Under the pieces are notes generated by a model. The model worked only from the letters and a program-made list of their open reading frames with translations. It did not search any database and was not told where the DNA came from. A stretch of DNA of 64,000 nt from Bradyrhizobium sp. CCBAU 53421 (GTDB lineage Bacteria; Pseudomonadota; Alphaproteobacteria; Rhizobiales; Xanthobacteraceae), in assembly GCF_015291625.1 (NCBI RefSeq), contig NZ_CP030047.1, forward strand, positions 4,588,001 to 4,652,000, read 5' to 3'. Shown piece after piece: positions 1 through 7,658 of the stretch. Numbering within the stretch: the stretch's first letter is position 1; every line of letters begins with the position of its first letter. Made by a program: the position numbers and the translations under genes.

Positions 1-260
1 CAGGCCGCCGACACCACGCCGCGCTTGCCGCCGCCGATGATGACAGGGCGGTCGGCGATCTCAGGGTTGTCGCGCTTCTCGACGGTGGCATAGAACGCGT
101 CGCAGTCGATATGCGCCAGCGAAAGCGCGGGCAGGGCGCGGTGACGCACCAGGCGCGGCGACCCGCAATGGCTGCAGCGCTTCACCTTGATGTCGAGGTC
201 GCCGAGGCAGTCCCGGCAGAAACTGAGGGGGCCGTCGGGCGCTGGCGCTGCCGTCGTCAC
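1..260 (-). CDS. dinB: DNA polymerase IV, N-terminal part (cut by window edge)
   Basis: Y-family translesion DNA polymerase that copies past damaged template in the SOS response. About 86 residues are present. Residues 15-32 carry a four-cysteine ribbon (CRDC, then CSHC), followed by the Y-family opening [19 protein letters not shown] and the [16 protein letters not shown] strand. The start is GTG at 260, overlapping the TGA of the DUF3572 gene in a GTGA arrangement, which implies translational coupling. Escherichia coli DinB begins directly at the catalytic fold, so the ribbon is an added N-terminal module. The rest of the gene lies outside the window. Identification is firm; the role of the ribbon is unknown from sequence alone. 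Confidence 0.93.
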   Translation of the reverse strand, partial: MTTAAPAPDGPLSFCRDCLGDLDIKVKRCSHCGSPRLVRHRALPALSLAHIDCDAFYATVEKRDNPEIADRPVIIGGGKRGVVSAA

Positions 261-556
261 GGCACGTCGCGCTCCCATTTCGGGTCGCCCAGCACCTGAT
301 GGGCGGCGGCGATGTTGGTCGGGTGCAGCTCCGAGGCCGCGGCGAACGCCTTCACGGTGGCAACGTCGCGCATCACGAAATCGAGCACGCTCGCGAGAAA
401 TTGAGGATTGGACGCCGCGTTCCGCAGCGTCTCCGGACCGATTCCGGTTTCGGCCAGGAACAAGCCCAGCCGCTCGGGATCGCCGGCAATGAAGCCGAGC
501 GCCTGAATTGCAACGATTTCAGCAACTTCCCGGGGGTTGTGAACAGGCTTTTTCAA
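257..556 (-). CDS. DUF3572 family protein
   Basis: Small, mostly alpha-helical protein of 99 residues matching the alphaproteobacterial DUF3572 family, of unknown function. No catalytic motif is visible. I chose the TTG start at 556 ([11 protein letters not shown]) because a GGAAAGG purine tract lies 12 bases upstream and the protein then has the usual family length. The frame stays open to another TTG at 634, and that longer N-terminus looks non-coding. The gene is directly upstream of dinB with a 4-base overlap, so the two probably share a transcript, and it is divergent from divK. Family assignment is by recognition; the start is less certain. Confidence 0.85.
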   Translation of the reverse strand: MKKPVHNPREVAEIVAIQALGFIAGDPERLGLFLAETGIGPETLRNAASNPQFLASVLDFVMRDVATVKAFAAASELHPTNIAAAHQVLGDPKWERDVP

Positions 557-784
557 CGCGCCGGTTTGCCTTTCCGTTAACTTATGGTCTCTATTGAGAG
601 GCCCATCATGCCCGAGTCTTCCGCGTGTGTTCAAGCAACGGAAACCACGCTGCGGAAGTTGGACTACGGGTTAACGGGTTAGAGCGATTCTGGCGCTAGT
701 TTGAATTCACATTTTCGACGCGTCCCGAGCGCGGCGCGTGAGGTGCCGCAGCAGGGCCCGTCTCCTGGGTTAGGGAGGGACGGG

Positions 785-1150
785 ATGGCCAAAACCGTCC
801 TGATCGTGGAGGACAACGAGCTCAACATGAAGCTCTTTCGCGATCTGTTGGAAGCGCATGGCTATCAGACTTCGGGCACCAGCAATGGCTTCGAAGCCCT
901 CGATCTTGTGCGCAAGCTGCGCCCCGACCTCATCCTGATGGATATTCAACTGCCCCAGGTTTCCGGCCTCGAGGTCACGCGCTGGATCAAGGACGATCCC
1001 GATCTGCGCATGATTCCGGTGGTCGCGGTCACCGCCTTCGCCATGAAGGGCGACGAAGAACGTATCCGCGAGGGCGGTTGCGAAGCCTATTTGTCGAAGC
1101 CGATCTCGGTCGGCAAATTTATTGAGACTGTCCGACGCTTCATCGGATAG
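785..1150 (+). CDS. divK: DivK single-domain response regulator
   Basis: 121-residue receiver-only response regulator. In Caulobacter, DivK is phosphorylated by PleC/DivJ and steers the cell cycle through DivL and CckA; the role here is inferred by homology. The acidic pocket E9-D10, the phospho-acceptor D53 (LILMDIQLP) and the conserved lysine in SKPIS are visible. There is no output domain. The ATG at 785 follows a strong AGGGAGGG ribosome-binding site; an upstream in-frame extension to 701 looks non-coding. pleD follows 15 bases after the stop, so the two almost certainly form an operon. Confidence 0.95.
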   Translation: MAKTVLIVEDNELNMKLFRDLLEAHGYQTSGTSNGFEALDLVRKLRPDLILMDIQLPQVSGLEVTRWIKDDPDLRMIPVVAVTAFAMKGDEERIREGGCEAYLSKPISVGKFIETVRRFIG

Positions 1151-1165
1151 GGGAGTTGTGGTGCA

Positions 1166-2539
1166 ATGTCCGCGCGTATCCTCGTCGTCGATGACGTTCC
1201 GGCGAACGTCAAGCTGTTGGAAGCCCGTCTGTCAGCCGAATATTTCGATGTGCTGACCGCCTCCAACGGCACCGAGGCGCTGGAAATCTGCGCGCGCGCC
1301 GAATGCGACATCATCCTGCTCGACGTCATGATGCCTGACATGGACGGCTTCGAGGTCTGCCGCCGCCTGAAGTCGAATCCCGCGACCCATTTCATTCCCG
1401 TCGTCATCGTCACCGCGCTCGACAGCCCGGCCGATCGTGTGCGCGGGCTTGAGTCCGGCGCCGATGATTTTCTCACCAAGCCGGTGTCCGACGTCGTGCT
1501 GATCGCGCGCGTGCGCTCGCTGACGCGGCTGAAGATGATGACCGATGAGCTGCGCATGCGCGCCATCACCTCGCTCGAGATCGGCATGCAGGCGCCCGAG
1601 CGCAGCGCGATTGCCGACAAGGGCACCGGCGGCCGCATCCTCCTCGTCGACGACCGGCCGTCGTCCTACGAGAAGCTGGCGCCGATCCTTTCCGCCGAGC
1701 ACACGGTCGACGTCGAAACCAATCCGTCGGAGGCTCTGTTCCACGCCGCCGAGGGCAATTACGACCTCCTGATCGTGTCGCTCAGCCTCGACAATTTCGA
1801 TGGCCTGCGGCTGTGCAGCCAGGCCCGCTCGCTGGAGCGCACCCGCCAGGTGCCGATCCTCGCCATCTCGGATGCCGACAACAACACGCGGCTGATGCGC
1901 GGGCTCGAGATCGGCGTCAACGACTATCTGCTGCGTCCGGTCGACAAGAACGAACTGCTGGCGCGGGCGCGCACCCAGATCCGCCGTCGCCGCTACACCG
2001 ATCATCTGCGCGACAATGTGCAGAACTCGATCGAGATGGCGATCACGGACGCGCTGACCGGCCTCAACAACCGGCGCTACATGGAAAGCCACCTCGCGAC
2101 CTTGGCGGAGCAGGCCTCGATCCGCGGCAAGCCGCTGGCGCTGATGATCCTCGACATCGACTACTTCAAGGCGATCAACGACACCTACGGCCACGACGCC
2201 GGCGACGACGTGCTGCGCGAATTCGCCGTTCGAATCCGCAAGTCGATCCGCGGCATCGATCTCGCCTGCCGCTATGGCGGCGAGGAGTTCGTGATCGTGA
2301 TGCCGGAGACCGATCTGCATGTCGCCGGCATGGTCGCCGAGCGGCTGCGCCGCTCGATCGCGGGCGAGCCGTTCACCGTCGACAAGGGCGGCAAGCGGAT
2401 CACGGTCACGATCTCGATCGGGCTGACCACGCTGGAGCGCAAGGGCGAGCAGGTGACCGACGTGCTCAAGCGCGCCGACACCGCACTCTATCGCGCCAAG
2501 CACGACGGCCGCAACCGCGTGGTGTCTGCGGCGGCGTAG
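1166..2539 (+). CDS. pleD: PleD-type diguanylate cyclase (REC-REC-GGDEF)
   Basis: 457-residue response regulator that makes cyclic di-GMP when phosphorylated; in Caulobacter it controls pole development. The first receiver (about 1-120) has D9-D10 and acceptor D53 (IILLDVMMPD). The second receiver (about 155-275) is degenerate, with the acceptor aspartate replaced by serine (LLIVSLSL), as expected for the PleD adaptor domain. The GGDEF domain carries the active-site GGEEF at 371-375 and, five residues upstream, the RGID product-inhibition site at 362-365, so feedback control by c-di-GMP is probably intact. The ATG at 1166 follows GGGGAG and lies just after divK. Confidence 0.95.
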   Translation: MSARILVVDDVPANVKLLEARLSAEYFDVLTASNGTEALEICARAECDIILLDVMMPDMDGFEVCRRLKSNPATHFIPVVIVTALDSPADRVRGLESGADDFLTKPVSDVVLIARVRSLTRLKMMTDELRMRAITSLEIGMQAPERSAIADKGTGGRILLVDDRPSSYEKLAPILSAEHTVDVETNPSEALFHAAEGNYDLLIVSLSLDNFDGLRLCSQARSLERTRQVPILAISDADNNTRLMRGLEIGVNDYLLRPVDKNELLARARTQIRRRRYTDHLRDNVQNSIEMAITDALTGLNNRRYMESHLATLAEQASIRGKPLALMILDIDYFKAINDTYGHDAGDDVLREFAVRIRKSIRGIDLACRYGGEEFVIVMPETDLHVAGMVAERLRRSIAGEPFTVDKGGKRITVTISIGLTTLERKGEQVTDVLKRADTALYRAKHDGRNRVVSAAA

Positions 2540-2564
2540 CGCTCTTCACTCCCTCCGGATCTCC

Positions 2565-2658
2565 GTCGTCATACCCCGCGAAAGCGGGGTATCCAGTACG
2601 CCGCGGCTTCTCGTTTCAAGCGTCACTGCCTCTGGAATACTGGGTCACCCGCTTTCGC
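2565..2658. repeat. Palindromic intergenic repeat, left part (interrupted by IS)
   Basis: Left portion of a roughly 105-base palindromic intergenic element; the right portion is at 3833-3852. It begins with a small hairpin (ATACCCCGCGAAAGCGGGGTAT) and continues through CTCTGGAATACTGGGT to CACCCGCTTTCGC. A complete uninterrupted copy lies at 20588-20692, which allows the pre-insertion sequence to be reconstructed. Confidence 0.85.
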
Positions 2659-3832
2659 GAGGGCTTTGCGAAAGTCGAACAGCTCGACGGGGCCGGACGG
2701 CTGTTGTTTGGGCCGGTTAGCGGCTGGACGGGCCAGCCATGATGGCTGGGTGCCTCGTTTGGTTAGGCGATGTGGGGTGGCGTCCTGGCCCATCGCTGGA
2801 GATTGATCGCGGTCGCGGCGAGCTGGAAAGCTGCGGCATTGCGTATCAGGCCCCGATAGCGGGCACGCGCAAGGCCGTAGACGCGCTTGAGCAATGCGAA
2901 CAACGGTTCGATCGGCGCGCGTCGATGCGAGATGACCGCGTTACGACGCACCGCCCAAGGCCCCAAGCGAAGCCAGCGGTTGTGTCTGCGCATAATGCCG
3001 TCGCGAATATCCATCTGCTTCAGCCGCCCACGTCGCGCGATGGTATCGTAGGCTTTGTCAGCGTAGACTGTTGCCTCGTCGCCGCAGATCAGCTCGTCGG
3101 CGGGCACGGTGTCGTTGACATTGGCTGGCGTAAAGGCAAGGCGCCGGATGATGCGACTGCCTTGGTCCATCGCCACGTGCATCTTGTAGCCGAAGGCATA
3201 TTTGCCGTCCTTCCTGGTCCAGGCGGCGTCAGGATCGTGAGGGCTTTTGACCAGCTTGCTGGCGGGGCGCCCGTCCGCATCCGGGGGCAAATCGGGATCC
3301 GGTGGTTCGGGCGGATTAACCGCCGAGCGGATCAGCGAAGCGTCAATCAATGTGCCGCGCTTCAAGACGAAGCCGGACTTCTCGATCTGCGCCGTAATCA
3401 GGGCAAAAGCGCGCTCCGCCAGCCCGCTCCTGGCCAGCTGTTCGCGGAAACGCCACAGCGTGGAATGATCCGGTACCGGCTCACTCAGCGACAGGCCCAG
3501 GAAGCGCCGGAACGACAGGCGGTCCACCAGCGCCTCCTCAAGGCCCGGATCGGACAACCCATACCATTGCTGCAGCAACAGCGCCTTAAACAGCGCCAGC
3601 GACGGGTAAGCGGGCGCTCCCATCGACCCGCTACGCAAGCCGCTCAGCAGCGCTTCAATCGCGCTCCAGTCGACCAGTTCCGATACTCGCTGCAAAGGCG
3701 CGTTGGCTCGAGCCGCGTCATTCACCAGCCCGTCGGTAAAGCTCAATTGACCAATCTGCCGCTCCGCCATCCGTTCCTCCGGCGAATCCTTCACCAAAGA
3801 GAATCATCCCGGCAGACTTCTGCAAAGCCCTC
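2659..3832 (-). mobile_element. Complete IS5-family insertion sequence, 1174 bp
   Basis: The ends are inverted repeats: GAGGGCTTTGCGAAAGTC at 2659-2676 and its complement at 3815-3832, matching at 16 of 18 positions. Directly outside both ends is the 8-base direct repeat GCTTTCGC (2651-2658 and 3833-3840), the target-site duplication. Removing the IS and one copy of the 8-mer restores the palindrome CACCCGCTTTCGCGGGTG, which the intact copy at 20588-20692 supports. One intact transposase fills the element. Near-perfect ends, a clean duplication and an unbroken reading frame suggest a recent, possibly active insertion. Confidence 0.9.
2763..3770 (-). CDS. IS5-family DDE transposase
   Basis: 335-residue transposase with an N-terminal DUF772-like region (YPSLALFKALLLQQWYGLSD) and a DDE_Tnp_1-type catalytic core. 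The likely catalytic residues are the D of GTLIDASLI, the D of VYADKAYD and the E of APIEPLFALLKR. I chose the ATG at 3770 because GGAGGAACGG sits immediately upstream; a TTG at 3797 would add nine residues. The gene occupies nearly the whole element and shows no frameshift. It presumably acts in cis on the inverted repeats at 2659 and 3832. Confidence 0.93.
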   Translation of the reverse strand: MAERQIGQLSFTDGLVNDAARANAPLQRVSELVDWSAIEALLSGLRSGSMGAPAYPSLALFKALLLQQWYGLSDPGLEEALVDRLSFRRFLGLSLSEPVPDHSTLWRFREQLARSGLAERAFALITAQIEKSGFVLKRGTLIDASLIRSAVNPPEPPDPDLPPDADGRPASKLVKSPHDPDAAWTRKDGKYAFGYKMHVAMDQGSRIIRRLAFTPANVNDTVPADELICGDEATVYADKAYDTIARRGRLKQMDIRDGIMRRHNRWLRLGPWAVRRNAVISHRRAPIEPLFALLKRVYGLARARYRGLIRNAAAFQLAATAINLQRWARTPPHIA

Positions 3833-3852
3833 GCTTTCGCGGGTGACGACAG
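3833..3852. repeat. Palindromic intergenic repeat, right part
   Basis: Remaining right end of the repeat whose left part is at 2565-2658. It starts with the duplicated target GCTTTCGC and ends in GGGTGACGACAG, the same terminal sequence as the intact copy near 20692. Confidence 0.8.
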
Positions 3853-3862
3853 GTAGATGAAC

Positions 3863-5068
3863 CTACCGCCCGCGCTTCACCGCGTCATAGGCCATCCGCT
3901 TGAACTCGAACGAGAACGGATGGACGAACGCCATCTGGCGCTGCGCCATCATGACACCGGCGATCCCGGTCTTCGGCGAAATCCACCACTGCGTGCCCGC
4001 GACGCCGCCCCAATAGAACTCGCCGGCCGCGTCGGGATGATCGATCGGCGAGGGGGTGAGGATCAGGCCGCCGGCAAGCCCATGCGCCTTGCCGGGCTGC
4101 TCGCCCATCATCGCGAAGCGGATCCACTGTCCTGCGGGCAACTGGTTGGACATCATCATTGCGATCGTGTCCGGCTTCAGCAGCGTCGGTCCGCCGGGCA
4201 GCAGGCTGCGGATCAGCGCGACCATGTCGGGCAGCGTGGACACCAGGCCGCCGCCGCCATTGAGCCTTGCGACCGGGCGCAGATAGGCACCGGGGAAGGG
4301 CGCATTGTCGGTGCGGGTGAGGCCCGGCTTCATCGGCTCCATCAGGTCGGCGCCGGCGTAATAGGCGACGAGCCGGCCGTGATCCCTTTCCGGAACGACG
4401 AAGCCGGTATCGACCATGCCGAGCGGATCGAGGATGCGCGCCTTGATGAACTTGTCGAAGCTCTGGCCGCTGACGACTTCCACGAGCCGTGCCACCACGT
4501 CGATCGCGAGCGAGTATTCCCACGACGTGCCCGGCTGATAGATCAACGGCAGACCGGCGAGCACGTCGACCATCTCGGCCAAGGTCGTGTTGGGATTGTG
4601 CACGCCGCGCTCGTTGAGCGCCTTGAAGATGACGGTGCCGGGATCGAAGAAGCCGTAGCTCAAGCCGGCGCTGTGGCTCAGCAATTGGCGGATGGTGATC
4701 GAGCTCTGCGCCGGCTCGACATCATCGATCGACATCGCGCCCGGCCGCAGCACCTTGCGGTTGCCGAGCTGCGGGATGAAGGTCTCGATCGGGTCGTCGA
4801 GCCGGAAGCGGCCGTCCTCGAGCAACAGCAGCGCCGCGCAGGAGGTGATCAGCTTGGTGTTGGAGAACACCCGGAAGATGTGGTCGGTGCGCAGCGGGAC
4901 CTGCGCTTCCTTGTCGGCCCATCCGACGCAGCCGGTGTCGGCGACGTCGCGCCCGACCAGGACCGACCAGGAGATGCCAGACAGCAGATTGTTGTCGATA
5001 TAGCGCTGCATGGCGGCGCGTGCCGGCGCAAAATCGTAGCCGGTGGCCGTCACCTTCAGATCTTCCAT
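3863..5068 (-). CDS. Serine hydrolase, class C beta-lactamase / esterase-like
   Basis: 401-residue member of the beta-lactamase/transpeptidase-like (PF00144) superfamily, which includes class C beta-lactamases, EstB-type esterases and D-amino-acid amidases. The nucleophile motif S-x-x-K is SNTK, with S69 and K72. The general-base tyrosine is probably in EYSLAIDVV, where the third position is L rather than the N of true AmpC; that pattern is more like the esterase branch. No signal peptide is visible, so a cytoplasmic location and a non-lactamase substrate are likelier. The ATG at 5068 follows GGGGAACG; the upstream extension looks non-coding. The substrate cannot be assigned. Confidence 0.85.
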   Translation of the reverse strand: MEDLKVTATGYDFAPARAAMQRYIDNNLLSGISWSVLVGRDVADTGCVGWADKEAQVPLRTDHIFRVFSNTKLITSCAALLLLEDGRFRLDDPIETFIPQLGNRKVLRPGAMSIDDVEPAQSSITIRQLLSHSAGLSYGFFDPGTVIFKALNERGVHNPNTTLAEMVDVLAGLPLIYQPGTSWEYSLAIDVVARLVEVVSGQSFDKFIKARILDPLGMVDTGFVVPERDHGRLVAYYAGADLMEPMKPGLTRTDNAPFPGAYLRPVARLNGGGGLVSTLPDMVALIRSLLPGGPTLLKPDTIAMMMSNQLPAGQWIRFAMMGEQPGKAHGLAGGLILTPSPIDHPDAAGEFYWGGVAGTQWWISPKTGIAGVMMAQRQMAFVHPFSFEFKRMAYDAVKRGR

Positions 5069-5192
5069 GGTCGTTCCCCAGTTGTGCCGCGTTTGCGCGG
5101 TCATCGACAATCTCGCGTGACGGAATATCCACTCAGAGGGTCGCGCGTGGTCAGCGCTACCAATCAAACGGAACCTGTTTGCGCAACCGGAT

Positions 5193-5792
5193 TTATCCGC
5201 CGCGCTTCTTGTCTGCTGAGGGGCTTGCGACCTTGATGCCCGCATTCACCAGCAGCACGCGGGCGGCTTCCTTCGCCGCGCGCGCCATCGCCGGATCGTT
5301 GCGCACCAGGTCCTGCGCAATCGAGCCGTCGACCAGGAGCGTCAGCTGGGTCGCAAGTGCCTCGGCATCGGTGACGCCAAGCTGCCGCAGCAGATCGCGA
5401 AACGAGACCCGGCGGCTTTCCTTGAAGGCGACGGCGATGTTGCGGACGGTGCGGTCCTCGTCGTCCGGCCCGAGCTCGGCGACCGCGTTCACGAACGGGC
5501 AGCCGCGGAAATCCTTCGCCGAGAAGCGCCGCTCCAGCGAATCGAAGGTTGCGAGGATCTGCTCGGCCGGCGGCTTGTCGGAGGGGCGGGGCTGCACGAA
5601 GCGGTGCTGCAGATAGGCCGCGATCAGCGCGTCCTTCGATGGGAAGTGATTGTAGAGCGTGCGCTTGCTGATACCGATCTCGGCCGCGATGGTGTCGACG
5701 CCGACGGCGCGAATGCCCTGCAGATAGAACAGTTTGTCGGCGGTCTCGAGAATCCGCTCTTTCATTGTCTGTTTGGGAGGCGGGGAAGCCAT
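5193..5792 (-). CDS. TetR-family transcriptional regulator
   Basis: 199-residue TetR-type repressor. The N-terminal helix-turn-helix spans about residues 10-60 (ILETADKLFYLQGIRAVGVD, then ISKRTLYNHFPSKDAL); the C-terminal ligand domain is unassigned. It is divergent from the MFS transporter starting at 5926, and a perfect 7-bp inverted repeat (5845-5860) lies between them, so it probably represses that transporter and itself until a ligand binds. The ATG at 5792 is used; a second in-frame ATG lies nine codons downstream (MKERIL). Confidence 0.9.
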   Translation of the reverse strand: MASPPPKQTMKERILETADKLFYLQGIRAVGVDTIAAEIGISKRTLYNHFPSKDALIAAYLQHRFVQPRPSDKPPAEQILATFDSLERRFSAKDFRGCPFVNAVAELGPDDEDRTVRNIAVAFKESRRVSFRDLLRQLGVTDAEALATQLTLLVDGSIAQDLVRNDPAMARAAKEAARVLLVNAGIKVASPSADKKRGG

Positions 5793-5844
5793 GCGCAGGC
5801 CGTGATCCTCTTCGCTTGACAGTCGGCCCCCAGTATAGCCTAAG

Positions 5845-5860
5845 TACACAGGTCTGTGTA
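5845..5860. promoter_or_regulatory. Probable TetR operator
   Basis: Perfect inverted repeat TACACAG-GT-CTGTGTA between divergent tetR and MFS genes. A TTGACA hexamer at 5816-5821 lies just upstream in the MFS direction. Spacing and symmetry fit a TetR dimer site; the assignment is inferred from position. Confidence 0.65.
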
Positions 5861-5925
5861 ACCAAAACATGCGTGAATCGCAGGCCGTGGCACTCGTGCC
5901 GCACCGTCTTGGGAGAATAAGAACA

Positions 5926-7158
5926 ATGCCCCTGTTGCAGGTCCTGCGTCCGACGCTTCCCATTCTGATCGGTGCCTCCATCATGCTCACGCTGAGCATG
6001 GGGCTGCGGCAGAGCCTCGGCATCTTCATGCAGCCGCTGACGCACGACATCGGCATCTCGGTGTCCCATTTCACGCTGGCACTGGCGGTGCAGAACCTCG
6101 CCTGGGGCTTCCTTCAGCCGCTGGCGGGCGCGATGACGGTGCGTTACGGCTTCCGCCCGATCATGGTGGTCGGTGCGCTGGCCTACATCGCGGGCCTTGT
6201 GCTGATGACGACGGCGCATGGGCTCGTCAGCATCATGATCGGCGCCGGTGTGCTGATCGGCCTCTCGCTCGCCTGCACCGCGAATGCGATCGCGATGTCG
6301 GTCGCGGCACGCGCTGTGCCGGAGATGGTGCGCTCGACCGTGCTCGGCATCGTCTCCGCCGCGGGCTCGCTCGGCGCGCTGCTGTCGGCGCCGCTCGGCC
6401 AGATTCTCAATGAAGGTTTTGGCTGGCGCGTCGGGCTTGCCGGCTTCGTGATCCTGTCGATCGGGATGATTCCGGCTGCGTTGTACGCAGGGCGCGTAGA
6501 CAGGATTCCGCTGCCGAAGCCGGCGGGTGACGACATCGGCAACGCCACCGCTGCGACCGCGGCGAAGACCGCGTTCGGTAACGCGTCCTTCGTGGTGATG
6601 ACCTGCGCCTACATGGTTTGCGGCATGCAGCTCGTCTTCCTCACCACGCATCTGCCGTCGTATCTCGCGATCTGCGGGCTCGATCCGATGCTGAGCGCGC
6701 AGACGCTCGGCATGATCGGCGGCTTCAACGTGCTCGGCTCGCTGTTCTTCGGTTGGGCCGGCCAACGCTGGAACAAGCTGGCGCTGCTCGGCGGCATCTA
6801 CATCCTGCGCTCGCTGGCGCTCGCCTGGTACTTCATGCTGCCGGCAACGCCCGCATCGACGCTGCTGTTCGGCGCCATCATGGGCTTCCTCTGGATGGGC
6901 GTCGGTCCGCTGGTTGCGGGCGCGGTGGCCGAGATGTTCGGGCTGCGCTGGCAGGCGATGATCCAGGGCCTTGCCTTCATGAGCCACCAGGTTGGCAGCT
7001 TCCTCGGCGCCTATGGCGGTGGGGTGCTCTACGACTCGCTCGGCTCCTACACCATGGCCTGGCGCATCGGTGTCGCCCTCGGTCTCGCCGGCGGCATCAT
7101 CCAGCTCGCCTTCGCGCTGATCCGGCCGGCGCAGCCGCCGCTGCTCAAGGCCGTCTAG
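5926..7158 (+). CDS. MFS transporter
   Basis: 410-residue major facilitator with about 12 hydrophobic segments. It starts MPLLQVLRPTLPILIGASIM at the ATG following GGGAGAATAAGAACA; an upstream in-frame ATG at 5869 lies close to the operator and gives a polar N-terminus. The QSLGIFMQPLTHDIGIS loop and the repeated glycine-rich segments resemble the oxalate/formate-antiporter-like MFS branch. The substrate is unknown. Divergent tetR (5193-5792) and the inverted repeat between them suggest inducible export or uptake of a small molecule. Confidence 0.88.
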   Translation: MPLLQVLRPTLPILIGASIMLTLSMGLRQSLGIFMQPLTHDIGISVSHFTLALAVQNLAWGFLQPLAGAMTVRYGFRPIMVVGALAYIAGLVLMTTAHGLVSIMIGAGVLIGLSLACTANAIAMSVAARAVPEMVRSTVLGIVSAAGSLGALLSAPLGQILNEGFGWRVGLAGFVILSIGMIPAALYAGRVDRIPLPKPAGDDIGNATAATAAKTAFGNASFVVMTCAYMVCGMQLVFLTTHLPSYLAICGLDPMLSAQTLGMIGGFNVLGSLFFGWAGQRWNKLALLGGIYILRSLALAWYFMLPATPASTLLFGAIMGFLWMGVGPLVAGAVAEMFGLRWQAMIQGLAFMSHQVGSFLGAYGGGVLYDSLGSYTMAWRIGVALGLAGGIIQLAFALIRPAQPPLLKAV

Positions 7159-7177
7159 CTTCCGATCCCGCCACCGG

Positions 7178-7202
7178 CGACTGCCGCATACGAGGGCAGT
7201 CG
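7178..7202 (+). terminator. Hairpin after MFS gene, probable terminator
   Basis: Perfect 8-bp stem CGACTGCC/GGCAGTCG with a 9-base loop, 20 bases after the MFS stop. A T-rich run (CTATTTTTGC) follows only about 13 bases later, so it is a weak intrinsic terminator at best. Confidence 0.45.
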
Positions 7203-7655
7203 TCGATTGCTGCCTATTTTTGCATCGATCATCTGCCGCGAGAACGTGCAGGGGGCGCGAAGCGGTTCCGCGCGCGGATTGAAGTCATAGCATCTTCAAC
7301 CTGTTACGCCGCACGCATGGGTGGCACGAATCTTGATTAAGGATGTCTAGAAATCGTGCCGGAAGCCGTCGCTGAGGTTCCGGCCTGGGGACCCATGGGA
7401 AGGGCTGGCCGCGATGAGGCTAGTCGCCGTCATTCTCCAGCCATCCGCGCACCACGGCCTTCGCCGCGCCGCCGAGACGGGTGCCCTTGCGCCCGATGTC
7501 CGGCTTGGCGCCGCGACGACTTCGCTGCGTCCCGCCGCTCGCGCCACGGCACTTCGAGACATCCCGATAACCGAACGCGCGCTGTCCTTCGGCATTCGCG
7601 CTCCGAACGCGCTGCGCCGATTCCGAACACCGGCATTTCTTGTGATGGGAGGACG
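7203..7655. other. Gene-free leader upstream of amtB
   Basis: About 450 bases without a convincing gene. The reading frame of amtB stays open upstream to 7356, but the encoded sequence is arginine/proline-rich and looks non-coding. The only signal I see is a sigma-54-like element at 7322-7337. A minus-strand open frame (7420-7674) has a plausible-looking end (KPDIGRKGTRLGGAAKAVV) but no recognisable family. Confidence 0.5.
7322..7337 (+). promoter_or_regulatory. Sigma-54-like promoter element upstream of amtB
   Basis: TGGCACG-AATC-TTGAT matches the -24/-12 consensus (TGGCACG-N4-TTGCW) except at the C of the -12 GC. It lies about 320 bases before the amtB start. RpoN/NtrC control of ammonium transporters is well established, so the match is plausible, but the long leader and the imperfect -12 keep this tentative. 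Confidence 0.35.
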
Positions 7656-7658
7656 ATG

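Noticed and set aside
1232..2503. Long minus-strand open frame opposite pleD
   Set aside because: Antisense shadow of a high-GC gene; Arg/His/Asp-rich composition and no domain.
3857..5236. Long plus-strand frame opposite the serine hydrolase
   Set aside because: Shadow frame; low-complexity composition, while the minus-strand protein has clear motifs.
5164..6987. 607-codon minus-strand frame across tetR and the MFS gene
   Set aside because: It crosses two genes with strong homology in other frames and the divergent operator.
7356..7655. In-frame upstream extension of amtB
   Set aside because: Arg/Pro-rich non-coding look; it would bury the signal peptide and ignores the GGGAGGA site at 7647.
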